In this document: one piece after another, positions 32,658-39,934 of the stretch
Layout of the letters: every line of letters begins with the position of its first letter
Numbering within the stretch: position 1 is the first letter of the stretch
NCBI GenBank assembly: GCA_028821145.1
Contig: JAPPHC010000064.1
Span: forward strand, 1 to 43,812
Source: Gammaproteobacteria bacterium
GTDB taxonomy: Bacteria > Pseudomonadota > Gammaproteobacteria > Steroidobacterales > Foliamicaceae
DNA length: 43,812 bases
Direction of reading: 5' to 3'
Made by a program: the position numbers and the translations under genes
The notes under the pieces: model-generated
Told to the model about the DNA's origin: nothing
Seen by the model: only the letters and a program-made list of their open reading frames with translations
Databases searched by the model: none

Positions 32658-34199
32658 ATGCCGGCGAAGAGGTTATCGATGCGCAAGATCAGAGAGGTGT
32701 TGCGGCTCAAGTGGGCCGTGGGGATGAGCAACCGCCGGATCGCGGCGAGTTGCGGCGTCAGCCGTCCGACGGTGAGCGAGTATCTGCGGCGAGCCGAGTC
32801 GGCGGGCCTGGGCTGGCCCCTGCCTTCGGACATGAGCGATGATCGATTGGAGCGGCGGCTGTTTCCGCCGCCGCCGGATCTGCCGGCCGCGGCGCGGGGC
32901 GTTCCGGACTGGGTTGAGGTGCACCGGCAACTCCAGCGCAAAGGCGTGACGCTGTTCTTGCTGTGGCAGGAGTATCGGGCGGCCTGTCCGGACGGGTATC
33001 AATACAGTTGGTTCTGCGAGCGGTATCGCGCCTGGCAAGGCCAGCTCGACGTGGTCATGCGCCAGGATCACCGGGCCGGCGAGAAGCTGTTCGTGGACTA
33101 TGCGGGGCAGACCGTCGGCGTCGTCGACCGGTCCACCGGCGAGCTTCGCCAGGCGCAGGTCTTTGTGGCGGTTCTGGGCGCGTCCAACTACACCTATGCC
33201 GAGGCCACCTGGACCCAGGGCCTGGCGGACTTCATCGGCGCCCACACGCGCGCCTTTGCGTTCTTCGGCGGCGCGCCGGAGCTGGTGGTGCCGGACAACC
33301 TGCGTTCGGGCGTTGTCAAGGCCCACCGCTACGAGCCGGACATCAATCCCACCTACCAGGACATGGCTTCGCACTACGGCGTGGCGGTTCTGCCGGCGCG
33401 GGTCCGCAAGCCTCGCGACAAGGCCAAGGTCGAGACCGGCGTGCTGGTGGTGGAGCGCTGGATCCTGGCCGCGCTCCGGCGCCGTTCGTTCTTCTCCCTG
33501 GCGGAACTCAATGACGCGATCCATGCGCTGCTAAAGCAGCTCAACACGCGCCCCTTTAGGAAGTTGCCGGGTTGCCGCCGCAGCCGTCATGAGGAACTGG
33601 ACCGCCCCGCGCTTGGGCCGTTGCCGGCGCAACCCTATGTCTTCGCCGAATGGAAGAAGGCCCGGGTGCATATCGATTACCACGTGGCGATCGACGGGCA
33701 TTACTACTCGGTCCCCTATGCGCTGATCAAAAAGTCCGTCGAGGTGCGCTTCACGCGCCACACCGTCGAGTGCTTCTACCGCGGTCGGCGCGTGGCCAGC
33801 CACCGGCGCTCGTATCACAAAGGCGGTCATACCACGGTGGCGGCGCACATGCCCGAAGCGCACCGCGCCGCCGGCGAGTGGTCGCCGCGGAGGTTGATCC
33901 GGTGGGCGGCGGAGAACGGCCCGTCCACCGGCGCGCTGATCCGCCGGGTGCTGCGCTCTCGAAAACACCCGCAGCAGGCCTACCGTGCCTGCCTGGGCAT
34001 CCTGAGGCTGGGCAAAGCCTATGGCGGCGATCGCCTGGAGGCCGCCTGCCGGCGGGCGCTGGCCCTGGGCAGCTGCCGCTACCAAAGCATCGAATCGATC
34101 CTCAAAAACCGGCTCGACGAACAGCCGCTGACCGAGCAGCCGGAACTGGCCCTGCCGGATGCACACGCCAACATCCGCGGGCCGGACTACTACCACTGA
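32658..34199 (+). CDS. istA: IstA transposase of IS21-family element
   Basis: A 513-residue DDE transposase. The N-terminal helix-turn-helix is MRKIREVLRLKWAVGMSNRR followed by IAASCGVSRPTVSEYLRRA. The catalytic core has FVDYAGQTVGVVD (first Asp), ELVVPDNLRSGVVKA (second Asp) and KPRDKAKVETGVLVVERWIL (Glu), the usual IS21 spacing. A C-terminal beta-barrel region follows (HYYSVPYALIKKSVEVRFT). It appears full length and intact. GGGAGAGG just before the ATG is the ribosome site. The stop overlaps the AAGGAG site of istB. Confidence 0.95.
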   Translation: MPAKRLSMRKIREVLRLKWAVGMSNRRIAASCGVSRPTVSEYLRRAESAGLGWPLPSDMSDDRLERRLFPPPPDLPAAARGVPDWVEVHRQLQRKGVTLFLLWQEYRAACPDGYQYSWFCERYRAWQGQLDVVMRQDHRAGEKLFVDYAGQTVGVVDRSTGELRQAQVFVAVLGASNYTYAEATWTQGLADFIGAHTRAFAFFGGAPELVVPDNLRSGVVKAHRYEPDINPTYQDMASHYGVAVLPARVRKPRDKAKVETGVLVVERWILAALRRRSFFSLAELNDAIHALLKQLNTRPFRKLPGCRRSRHEELDRPALGPLPAQPYVFAEWKKARVHIDYHVAIDGHYYSVPYALIKKSVEVRFTRHTVECFYRGRRVASHRRSYHKGGHTTVAAHMPEAHRAAGEWSPRRLIRWAAENGPSTGALIRRVLRSRKHPQQAYRACLGILRLGKAYGGDRLEAACRRALALGSCRYQSIESILKNRLDEQPLTEQPELALPDAHANIRGPDYYH

Positions 34200-34210
34200 A
34201 GGAGAACCTC

Positions 34211-34968
34211 ATGTTGACCCATCCCACCCTCGACAAACTCATCGCCCTGAAGTTCACCGGCATGGCCGCCGCGCTGGCCGACCAGATGGCCATGGCGAAC
34301 AGCCGGGAACTGAGCTTCGAAGAACGCCTCGGACTGCTGGTGGACCGCGAAGCCGCCGAACGCGAAAGCCGGCGCCTGACCAGCCGGCTGCGCCGGGCCC
34401 GGCTACGACACAACGCCGCGTTGGAAGACATCGACTGGCGGAGTCCCCGCGGACTGGATCGGCGACTGATCCAGTCGCTGGCCGCCTGCCAGTGGGTGAA
34501 GGAACACCTCAATGTCCTGATCGCCGGACCCACCGGCGTCGGCAAAACCTGGCTGGCCTGCGCGCTGGCCCACAAAGCCTGCCGCGAAGGACATACCGCC
34601 CTGTACTTCCGCCTCGCCCACCTGTTGCGCGAGTTGACCATCGCCAAGGGCGACGGTCGCTACACCAAACTGCTGGCCGCCTCGCTCGAACCGACGTCCT
34701 CGTACTCGATGATCTGGGACTGGCCAAACCGAACGCCGAAAACCGCCGCGACCTGCTCGAAGTGCTCGAAGACCGACACGGCCGCCGCGCCACCATCGCC
34801 GCCAGCCAACTGCCCATCGACCAATGGCACACCGCGATCGGCGATCCCACACTGGCCGACGCCATACTCGACCGGCTGATCCACAACGCCTACCCGATCA
34901 ACATGAAAGGAGAATCCATGCGAAAACGACAATCGAAGTTGACGAATCACACCCCCTCCGGGCCATAA
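34211..34968 (+). pseudogene. istB: IstB helper ATPase gene with a frameshift
   Basis: IstB is the AAA+ partner that selects targets for IstA. The first frame, from the ATG at 34211, gives about 155 normal residues including Walker A GPTGVGKTWLA, up to KLLAASLE. The expected Walker B region ARTDVLVLDDLGLAKPN and the conserved DLLEVLEDRHGRR, ASQLPIDQWH and HNAYPINMKGESMRK continue in another frame to 34968. A single-base loss around 34673-34690 explains this. No slippery heptamer is apparent, so programmed shifting is unlikely. A sequencing error cannot be excluded. Confidence 0.85.
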
Positions 34969-34998
34969 TGCAACACCCGCGCCGCTATGCGCCCAGAG

Positions 34999-35051
34999 GT
35001 GGCAGCTTTGCTCCGGTCCGGGTGGCAGCCTTCAAATGGAACAGGCGGCAA
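34999..35051 (-). repeat. Right-end subterminal repeats of IS21 element
   Basis: GTGGCAG at 34999 and 35022 and the variant GCGGCAA at 35045 keep the 23-bp period and are inverted relative to the left-end CTGCCAC series. Confidence 0.8.
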
Positions 35052-35069
35052 CCTTCAGCGGTTTACGCA

Positions 35070-35075
35070 CACATG
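35070..35075. repeat. Target-site duplication, right copy (CACATG)
   Basis: Direct copy of 32470-32475, abutting the IS right tip TACGCA. Confidence 0.85.
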
Positions 35076-35918
35076 GGCGCCTTCTTTTTTTGGCCCCTCG
35101 TTGAGATCGCCCATTACAACAACATGTTGCTTGGCGGCTACGAGTTCGTCCGCGATTTTGCGCACCTCCGTTGCTTGCCGCTTCCGCATGCGACCTCCGC
35201 CTCCCAGCTGGGACTTGAAGTGATTGACCAGTATATGGACACAGTTTCCCGAGTTCGTTCGTACCTCATATTGAGGGCAGTCGCGACTGAATACCTCGCC
35301 GATGTCGTCCCGGCGTGCAACGTTTGAGCGAATGCTTTTGATGGGGAATCGCTTTTTGGTCATGATGCCCACATCAATGCCACGTTCGTCGTTGCCATCT
35401 ATCAGCATTATGTGCTTGTACTGATTGCCCAGCATGTCCTCGTTAAATCGAACAAGTGACGGGCGATCTTCCGCTTCGACCACACCGATGATGTGCGCGT
35501 CAATATCACGAATTACTCGGCCGGTTAGGCGAGTGCCGGTCTCGTTCGTGGGTTGCTTGGCGAGTTCAACCCATCCAATCCAGTCGCTGCGGCCGCCTGC
35601 TGTAATCTCGACATGCTTGGTTTTGTCCCTTGGTTCACGGTCGAACTTACCTCGGTTCTTCCTGAGCCACGCCCAGCGCGGCTTGGGAGTCCGCTTGCGG
35701 CGGATCGCACCGTGGCTGTTGCGGGAGTAAATTTCAAGCTTAAGGAGTAGTTCGCGAATCCTTGCGAGATTGGTGCGGCTGTATTTCGCCTTCTGGAATA
35801 GGCTATTCACCTCGGTATAGGCATCGAGAATCGGATTACCAAGTGTCCAATTTGGCGTATGGAACGCGTTAGGCCGTGAAAATAGATTTTCCACGTTATA
35901 CGTAGCTACGCGAATCAT
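35070..35918 (-). pseudogene. N-terminal part of endonuclease/exonuclease/phosphatase gene, split by IS21 element
   Basis: The first 283 codons of an EEP-superfamily (DNase I-like) metal-dependent phosphodiesterase. Motifs seen: MIRVATYNVENLF with the metal-site Asn, IIGVVEAEDRPSLVRF with the catalytic Glu, GIDVGIMTKKRF, CVHILVNHFKSQ, and VVVMGDLNEGP with the Asp-x-Asn pair. The frame runs into the IS and stops after four alien residues. The missing SDH end lies at 32170-32475. No signal peptide is present, so the ancestral enzyme was cytoplasmic. Its island setting suggests a nucleic-acid target. Confidence 0.9.
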
Positions 35919-35996
35919 GAATCTAGCCGTTTACTAATCATTGGGGAATTATAAGGATGGTCGCACACCCCAATTGACCGCGAGTAGGATTCGCGG

Positions 35997-36527
35997 ATGG
36001 AATGGAAAAGAAAAATCTTGTGGGCCGTCTTGGTGGCCTTGGTTGGAGCATCCCTGCCTCTGTTGGGCGTAGACATGGAGAACTTCATTGTTCCAACACA
36101 CGTACTCGCGGCCGCATGGGGAGCTTTGGCCGTCGTCTTTTACCACGAATTCAAACCTGATGTTCTTGGTTGGTTTGGAAGGAAAAACACTCCTGCGGGT
36201 TTCGAAGTGTGGGAAGAAGACAGAGGACGCGGTGATCTGGCAGCGACGCTAATTAAGTCCGCTTCAACGTTTGGTAAGGCAGAAGAGATATTTGATCACT
36301 GCCGACACGATAAACAGCCGCGAAAACTAGAAACGGCCATTGACGCAATGGCAAGCCGTTTGATCAAAGAAGGCCGGACAGACGAGACGATGCAATTCTT
36401 GGAAAATGAAGATCTGGGTCCTGGTTACAAACTTGCCGTATCTATGCCTCCTGTTGACGGTGCTACAGACTGGCAATATCAGTGGGTCGTTACGGTTTTC
36501 CAAGGTGTGAGCAAAGAACAAATATGA
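35997..36527 (+). CDS. Hypothetical membrane protein
   Basis: A 176-residue protein with two N-terminal membrane helices (about 6-24 and 34-49) and a soluble cytoplasmic region of about 125 residues (FEVWEEDRGRGDLAATLIKS, then a helical segment and a C-terminal YQWVVTVFQGVSKEQI). No family is recognised. It diverges from the split EEP gene and overlaps the frame of the next gene by an ATGA at 36524-36527, so the two may form an operon. Confidence 0.6.
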   Translation: MEWKRKILWAVLVALVGASLPLLGVDMENFIVPTHVLAAAWGALAVVFYHEFKPDVLGWFGRKNTPAGFEVWEEDRGRGDLAATLIKSASTFGKAEEIFDHCRHDKQPRKLETAIDAMASRLIKEGRTDETMQFLENEDLGPGYKLAVSMPPVDGATDWQYQWVVTVFQGVSKEQI

Positions 36528-36565
36528 TTGACCTCAATACTAAACTGGAAATAGGCAGAGAACCC

Positions 36566-37096
36566 ATGAGAAAACTACTCGTTTGTGTTCTGCTGGCATG
36601 CCCGCCATTGATTGCCACTACCCAAAGCACTGACCCTGTAGAGAACGAAGGCGAGCCGCCTGTGACCGAGAAATGGGAATGTCGGGAGTTTATGCAAAAC
36701 AATGAAAGGGTGCTTATAACGCTTTGGCGGTCTGCTGGTACTAAGCCTAGGGAGACTGGATACGGGCGCCTGCAGTATGCAGGCGTGTCTTTTCCGGCCG
36801 CATTCAGCCTAGACGGAATGTTTCTGCGCTGGAACTGGGATTTGAACGAAGAGAGTCGTTGGGAACAGTCCTTTGTAATAGAACTGGACGGGACGGGGAG
36901 CTTCTATGATTTCTCCGACGTGAACGCGGGCGAAAGCGTATCGCCAAGCGACATATATTCCTGCACGGCCGTGGGGGAAGAAGAGGTGCCCATGGATAAA
37001 TTTGTCGATTGGGCCAAATGGCATTTGCCCCTCATGTTCGGGGATGACTTTGGCGAGATCATGGAAGAACTCATTGAAGAAAACGCAACTGAATAG
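36566..37096 (+). CDS. Hypothetical secreted protein or lipoprotein
   Basis: A 176-residue protein starting MRKLLVCVLLACPPLIATTQ, a signal peptide. Cys12 in VLLAC resembles a lipobox but is early, so type I cleavage near ATT-QS is as likely. An upstream ATG at 36524, coupled to the previous stop, would add 14 polar residues before the signal and give a more normal lipobox position. The mature part is acidic with three Cys and Trp-rich WKWECREF-like and LRWNWDLNEESRWEQSF segments; the C-terminus is helical. No family is recognised. Confidence 0.55.
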   Translation: MRKLLVCVLLACPPLIATTQSTDPVENEGEPPVTEKWECREFMQNNERVLITLWRSAGTKPRETGYGRLQYAGVSFPAAFSLDGMFLRWNWDLNEESRWEQSFVIELDGTGSFYDFSDVNAGESVSPSDIYSCTAVGEEEVPMDKFVDWAKWHLPLMFGDDFGEIMEELIEENATE

Positions 37097-37241
37097 CCAA
37101 AACCGTATGCGGATACCCATGCTCGATCGAAAACGCGACATGAAAGGCGATACACCAGAGAAGTGAGCGCGCGCATTTTTTCGGCGTAATCAGTCGTATC
37201 TACCGAGCACCCGAAGGATGCCCGTTGTCAGCGATAGGGGG

Positions 37242-37268
37242 GTCGGTGTAGAAGATTTTACAACCGAC
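37242..37268. promoter_or_regulatory. Imperfect inverted repeat upstream of mrr-like gene
   Basis: GTCGGTGTA (37242-37250) pairs with TACAACCGAC (37259-37268) with a one-base bulge and an 8-base loop. A TACAAT -10-like box (37286-37291) lies between it and the ATG at 37324. No clear -35 box was found. The rest of the 227-base gap shows nothing else. Confidence 0.35.
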
Positions 37269-37323
37269 GTATCGAAGAACTGGCCTACAATAGTAATCAG
37301 CGGCAAGTAACGATTATTCGCCA

Positions 37324-38250
37324 ATGCCTGTACCAGGCTTTCAATTGCTAATGTTGCCAGCGCTTACGGCACTCTCCGATGGACAGGAAACTCCTGTATC
37401 GAAAGTCCGTGCTCGGGTCGCTCAATCGGAAGGCCTTTCGCAATCCGATTTGGCCGAAATGCTTCCGAGCGGCCGTCAGACTGTATTTGCAAACCGGGTT
37501 AGCTGGGCAGTGATCTTCATGGAGCGAGCGGGTCTGCTTGAAAGGAGTAACCGTGGCATCTACAAGCTCGCAGACGAAGGCAGAAAACTCTTGAAGCGCG
37601 GGCCAAAGGTCATCAACAATAGACTGCTACGCGATTACCCATCGTTTGTCGAATGGCGTAAACGCGCAAACGAGTCATCGAGGACATCCAAGGATGAAAC
37701 CGATACAGATCATCAGATTACGGATACGCCGGAAGAATTGATGGATCATGCCCACCGGCAATTGCGCGGAGACTTGCAGACTGATGTACTAGAGAGAATT
37801 CGACAAGCGCCACCCGAGTTTCTGGAAAGAGTAGTCTTGGATCTATTGCGCTCTATGGGCTATGGAGGCGGAGATCCTTCAATGGGACGCGTGACTGGCG
37901 GTCCGGGCGACGGTGGAATTGACGCTGCAATCCGGGAGGACGCGCTTGGACTAGATGAGGTGTATGTTCAGGCGAAGAAGTTTGAAAAGAATACCGTAGG
38001 CGAGGGTGATCTGCGCAATTTTGCCGGCGCAATCGATGCGGCAGGCACTAGTAAGGGTGTATTCGTAACCACCTCGGTATTCACCAAAGCCGCTAGAAAG
38101 TATGTGCAAAAGAGTCCCAAACGGATAGTCCTGATTGATGGAGAAGAACTAGCCCGCCTGATGGTCGAGAATAATGTCGGTGTGCGTATCCAGTATCAAT
38201 ACAAGATCAATCGAATAGACGAGGATTATTTCACTCAGTCGAACTACTAG
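37324..38250 (+). CDS. mrr: Mrr-type restriction endonuclease
   Basis: A 308-residue protein with Mrr architecture. The N-terminal winged-helix (about 1-95) contains LPALTALSDGQETPVSKVRA and WAVIFMERAGLLERSNRGIY-KLADEGR. The C-terminal Mrr_cat nuclease (about 160-285) has LERVVLDLLRSMGYGG, GDGGIDAAI with Asp200, and VYVQAKKF with Gln215-x-Lys217, the Q-x-K variant of the PD-(D/E)xK site. Length matches E. coli Mrr (304). Mrr enzymes are type IV, cutting foreign methylated DNA. Here it would have to tolerate the adenine methylation made by the 25130 enzyme. No ribosome site stands out. Confidence 0.92.
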   Translation: MPVPGFQLLMLPALTALSDGQETPVSKVRARVAQSEGLSQSDLAEMLPSGRQTVFANRVSWAVIFMERAGLLERSNRGIYKLADEGRKLLKRGPKVINNRLLRDYPSFVEWRKRANESSRTSKDETDTDHQITDTPEELMDHAHRQLRGDLQTDVLERIRQAPPEFLERVVLDLLRSMGYGGGDPSMGRVTGGPGDGGIDAAIREDALGLDEVYVQAKKFEKNTVGEGDLRNFAGAIDAAGTSKGVFVTTSVFTKAARKYVQKSPKRIVLIDGEELARLMVENNVGVRIQYQYKINRIDEDYFTQSNY

Positions 38251-38508
38251 GTTGTGCGCTTCCAGCGGAGTCAGGTTCGCGCTGCATCCTATCCGCGTTA
38301 CCGCCGTGCTACGGTGAGTAGCTTAGTTCACCAACATGTGCGATCTAGGTAGTGCCAAGAAAGTTTCGCACTTTCGTTACAGCGGTGATCCCGGTCTCTC
38401 CTTCAGGTTTCCCAATGATCAGATGCTAACGAAAATGGATCAACTCCAGCTAGCAGGAGGGCTGGTAGACAGGCATAGATTGGCGACTGAATCATGCGGC
38501 GAAAACGC
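38251..38508. other. Intergenic stretch between mrr and the RHH gene
   Basis: No convincing gene. A 74-codon plus-strand frame (38336-38560) runs into the antisense RHH gene and has no ribosome site. GTTACCGC at 38297-38304 repeats a motif found near 39583 and 39614. Base composition changes here from cargo-like to GC-rich. Confidence 0.4.
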
Positions 38509-38901
38509 TCATCCGGCTGTTCTGGAAGCCGTTTCATGGATCGAAATCTGCGAGTCTTGAGCGTCTTGTCTGACTCGATCAAACTCGTCCTGCCGTCCGT
38601 CGCGGATCATTTCGTCACGCTTTAGCGTGGAGAGGAGGTATACGCCGCGATAGATGCGCTCGAGCTGGGCCAATATTTCGGGCGGAATGGGCGGAGAATC
38701 CGATCCTAGCTTGCGCGTTGCGAGGCTCACCGCGGCATGGCGGACGAATTCAGCGGCCGTCATTTCGCGCGCCTGGGCCGCGTTCTCGATCGCCCACCAT
38801 TCGGAATCCGAGAACCGGATTGATCGCGACGCGCGCGGCGCGGTGGGTTTGTCAGGGGAATTTGCGCCGGTTTTCGTCTGGGCAGGTTCGTTTTCGATCA
38901 T
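38509..38901 (-). CDS. Ribbon-helix-helix protein, probable relaxosome accessory factor
   Basis: A 130-residue protein. Residues about 25-62 (SRSIRFSDSEWWAIENAAQA followed by REMTAAEFVRHAAVSLATRK) form a ribbon-helix-helix of the MobC/TraY-like type found beside oriT in many plasmids. The C-terminal half is helical (PEILAQLERIYRGVYLLSTL). The ATG at 38901 is chosen for the GGAG 7 bases upstream; an ATG six codons earlier lacks one. It faces the three dyad sites at 39001-39116 and the nic candidate at 39216, so it likely binds there, bending DNA for TraI and repressing its own gene. Confidence 0.75.
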   Translation of the reverse strand: MIENEPAQTKTGANSPDKPTAPRASRSIRFSDSEWWAIENAAQAREMTAAEFVRHAAVSLATRKLGSDSPPIPPEILAQLERIYRGVYLLSTLKRDEMIRDGRQDEFDRVRQDAQDSQISIHETASRTAG

Positions 38902-39000
38902 GTTTTTTCTCCGAATCATTGCATTTCAGCCTTGGAAACGGCCTCAATCACCGCCGCATGCTGACTTCCATTGATCATTCAGAACTGGGAGCCTCGCGCG

Positions 39001-39116
39001 TGCTCTGAGCATTCATGTAGGAACGATCATGGCAATTGGTGAATGCTCGGAGCATACAGCCTTTCGCAAGTGCTTGGAATCACTGGAAATCCGGGCGTAT
39101 GCTCCAGAGCATTCAC
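39001..39116. promoter_or_regulatory. Three TGCTC-n-GAGCA dyads, candidate RHH binding sites
   Basis: Three palindromes lie in 116 bases: TGCTC-T-GAGCA (39001-39011), ATGCTC-G-GAGCAT (39043-39055) and ATGCTC-CA-GAGCAT (39099-39112). The second and third also form one larger inverted repeat, GTGAATGCTCGGAGCATAC (39039-39057) against GTATGCTCCAGAGCATTCAC (39097-39116), separated by 39 bases. They lie between the RHH gene and the nic candidate, as accessory-protein sites do in F and R388 oriT regions. Confidence 0.65.
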
Positions 39117-39194
39117 TCTGCCCGGAAACCACCAGGCGTTTTATGTCGTTGATATCGCGAGGGATACAGGACAGGCGCGCGCTGGGTGTTGAGG

Positions 39195-39240
39195 GCATCG
39201 GAGATGCGTGGGGTGTGTGCGTAAAACTCCGAATGGAGTC
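39195..39240 (+). other. Candidate origin of transfer (oriT) with F-like nic site
   Basis: TGCGTGGGGTGT at 39205-39216 equals, as recalled, the core of the F plasmid nic site (TGCGTGGGGTGT^GGTGC); here GTGC follows, one G shorter. A small hairpin, GCATC (39195-39199), loop GGA, GATGC (39203-39207), runs directly into it, as the inverted repeat beside F nic does. Nicking is predicted between 39216 and 39217 on the plus strand. A second hairpin ACTCC-GAAT-GGAGT (39226-39239) and an outer pair GGGGTGTG/CACACCCC (39210-39217, 39263-39270) add structure. The partner relaxase would be TraI (16093). The core match is from memory and was not searched. Confidence 0.72.
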
Positions 39241-39270
39241 GAATTTGAGCAACGCTGCCTTGCACACCCC

Positions 39271-39847
39271 TGCCACTGAAAACGCCGAAGTCTCAAGGAC
39301 TTGGAGCCGCAGCGGCGATTGAGCGAGGCGACCAGCCCGCGATCCACGAGCGCGAGACGCCTTGTCTGTCGCGATCCAAGGTAACAGAAAAGGGCGCGCG
39401 ACGGAAGCGCGCGCGGCCGTGCATCACACATTGCGCACCGGGCGCTGGAACTGTTCCCGCAACGCAGACGATTCGTCTCACATGTTCCAGGAACCCAAGC
39501 GGTCCGTTACACATGTTCCCGCAGCGCAACGAAGGACGCGAGCAGCGCTGGTACTACTGGCGAGGCGTACTCATTTCAATTGTTACCGCGAAGCAGGAGT
39601 TGGTGTCTCACACGTTACCGCGGCGTCAGCCGTGGGGGTGCGGTTGCGTTTGCACAGGCCGAGGTCGGTAGCGCCGACGAAGCCGCGCGCCGCGGTGCGA
39701 AGCACGCGGGCGGCATCGGCATCGGCATCGTCTGCAGGACGTGCGGCACTGATTGCGGCAAACGTGCGGAAGGTGGTGCAAGCACCGGTGATCGGCGAAG
39801 CCGTCACCGGCGATGTCCGCACTGCGGGGACAAGTGAAGCGGGTTGA
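39271..39847. other. Noncoding leading-region stretch beside oriT
   Basis: No convincing gene. Overlapping frames on both strands translate to low-complexity Ala/Arg/Ser sequence without ribosome sites. The stretch contains the spaced TGTTCC/GTTACC motifs listed separately. It may hold the promoter(s) for single-strand expression of the leading genes. Confidence 0.4.
39452..39620 (+). repeat. Short direct motifs at about 31-bp spacing downstream of oriT
   Basis: TGTTCC at 39452, 39483 and 39514 (31-bp steps), then TGTTACCGCG at 39581 and CGTTACCGCG at 39613 (32-bp step); three are preceded by CTCACA- or TTACACA-like bases. Three helical turns per step would place the motifs on one DNA face, suggesting cooperative protein binding. 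Conservation is only 6-10 bases per unit. Confidence 0.4.
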
Positions 39848-39864
39848 TGCACCTAGAAGGTGCA
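39848..39864 (-). terminator. Hairpin, second element after SLOG gene
   Basis: Perfect TGCACCT/AGGTGCA arms with a three-base loop, distal to the larger hairpin at 39887 when read from the minus-strand gene. No T-tract follows. It may add to termination or be a protein site. Confidence 0.35.
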
Positions 39865-39886
39865 CCGGATTCTGACGGGTGCGTAG

Positions 39887-39921
39887 AACGGGCCGCGCCG
39901 GTTGGATTGGCGCGGCCCGTT
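39887..39921 (-). terminator. Strong GC hairpin after SLOG gene
   Basis: Thirteen-base perfect arms, AACGGGCCGCGCC (39887-39899) and its complement (39909-39921), with a 9-base loop, begin 14 bases past the stop of the minus-strand gene at 39935. The T-tract is missing, so it may act as a terminator with poor release or as an mRNA 3'-end stabiliser. Confidence 0.55.
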
Positions 39922-39934
39922 GTCGCGTCGCGGA

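Larger units (their letters stand above)
32476..35069 (+). mobile_element. IS21-family insertion sequence (2594 bp), istB frameshifted
   Basis: Tips are TGCGTA (32476-32481) and TACGCA (35064-35069), matching the 5'-TG...CA-3' ends of the family. Size, the istA-istB order and the subterminal repeats with a 23-bp period also fit. It interrupts an EEP-domain gene and is flanked by a 6-bp duplication, so it transposed intact and fairly recently. Its high GC contrasts with the AT-richer cargo around it, suggesting it came from a GC-rich host such as the present one. istB now carries a frameshift, so this copy may no longer move on its own. Confidence 0.93.

Noticed and set aside
38336-38560. 74-codon plus-strand frame
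   Set aside because: No ribosome site, and its end overlaps the supported RHH gene on the other strand.
39013-39322. Overlapping 87- and 97-codon frames on opposite strands across the dyads and nic site
   Set aside because: Neither has a convincing protein character; both cover what looks like oriT structure.
39452-39620. CRISPR-like spacing of 31-32 bases
   Set aside because: Only 6-10 bases are conserved per unit and there is no true repeat; no cas genes are present.
39362-39852. 161-codon plus and 89-codon minus frames
   Set aside because: Low-complexity Ala/Arg/Ser translations without ribosome sites in the leading noncoding stretch.
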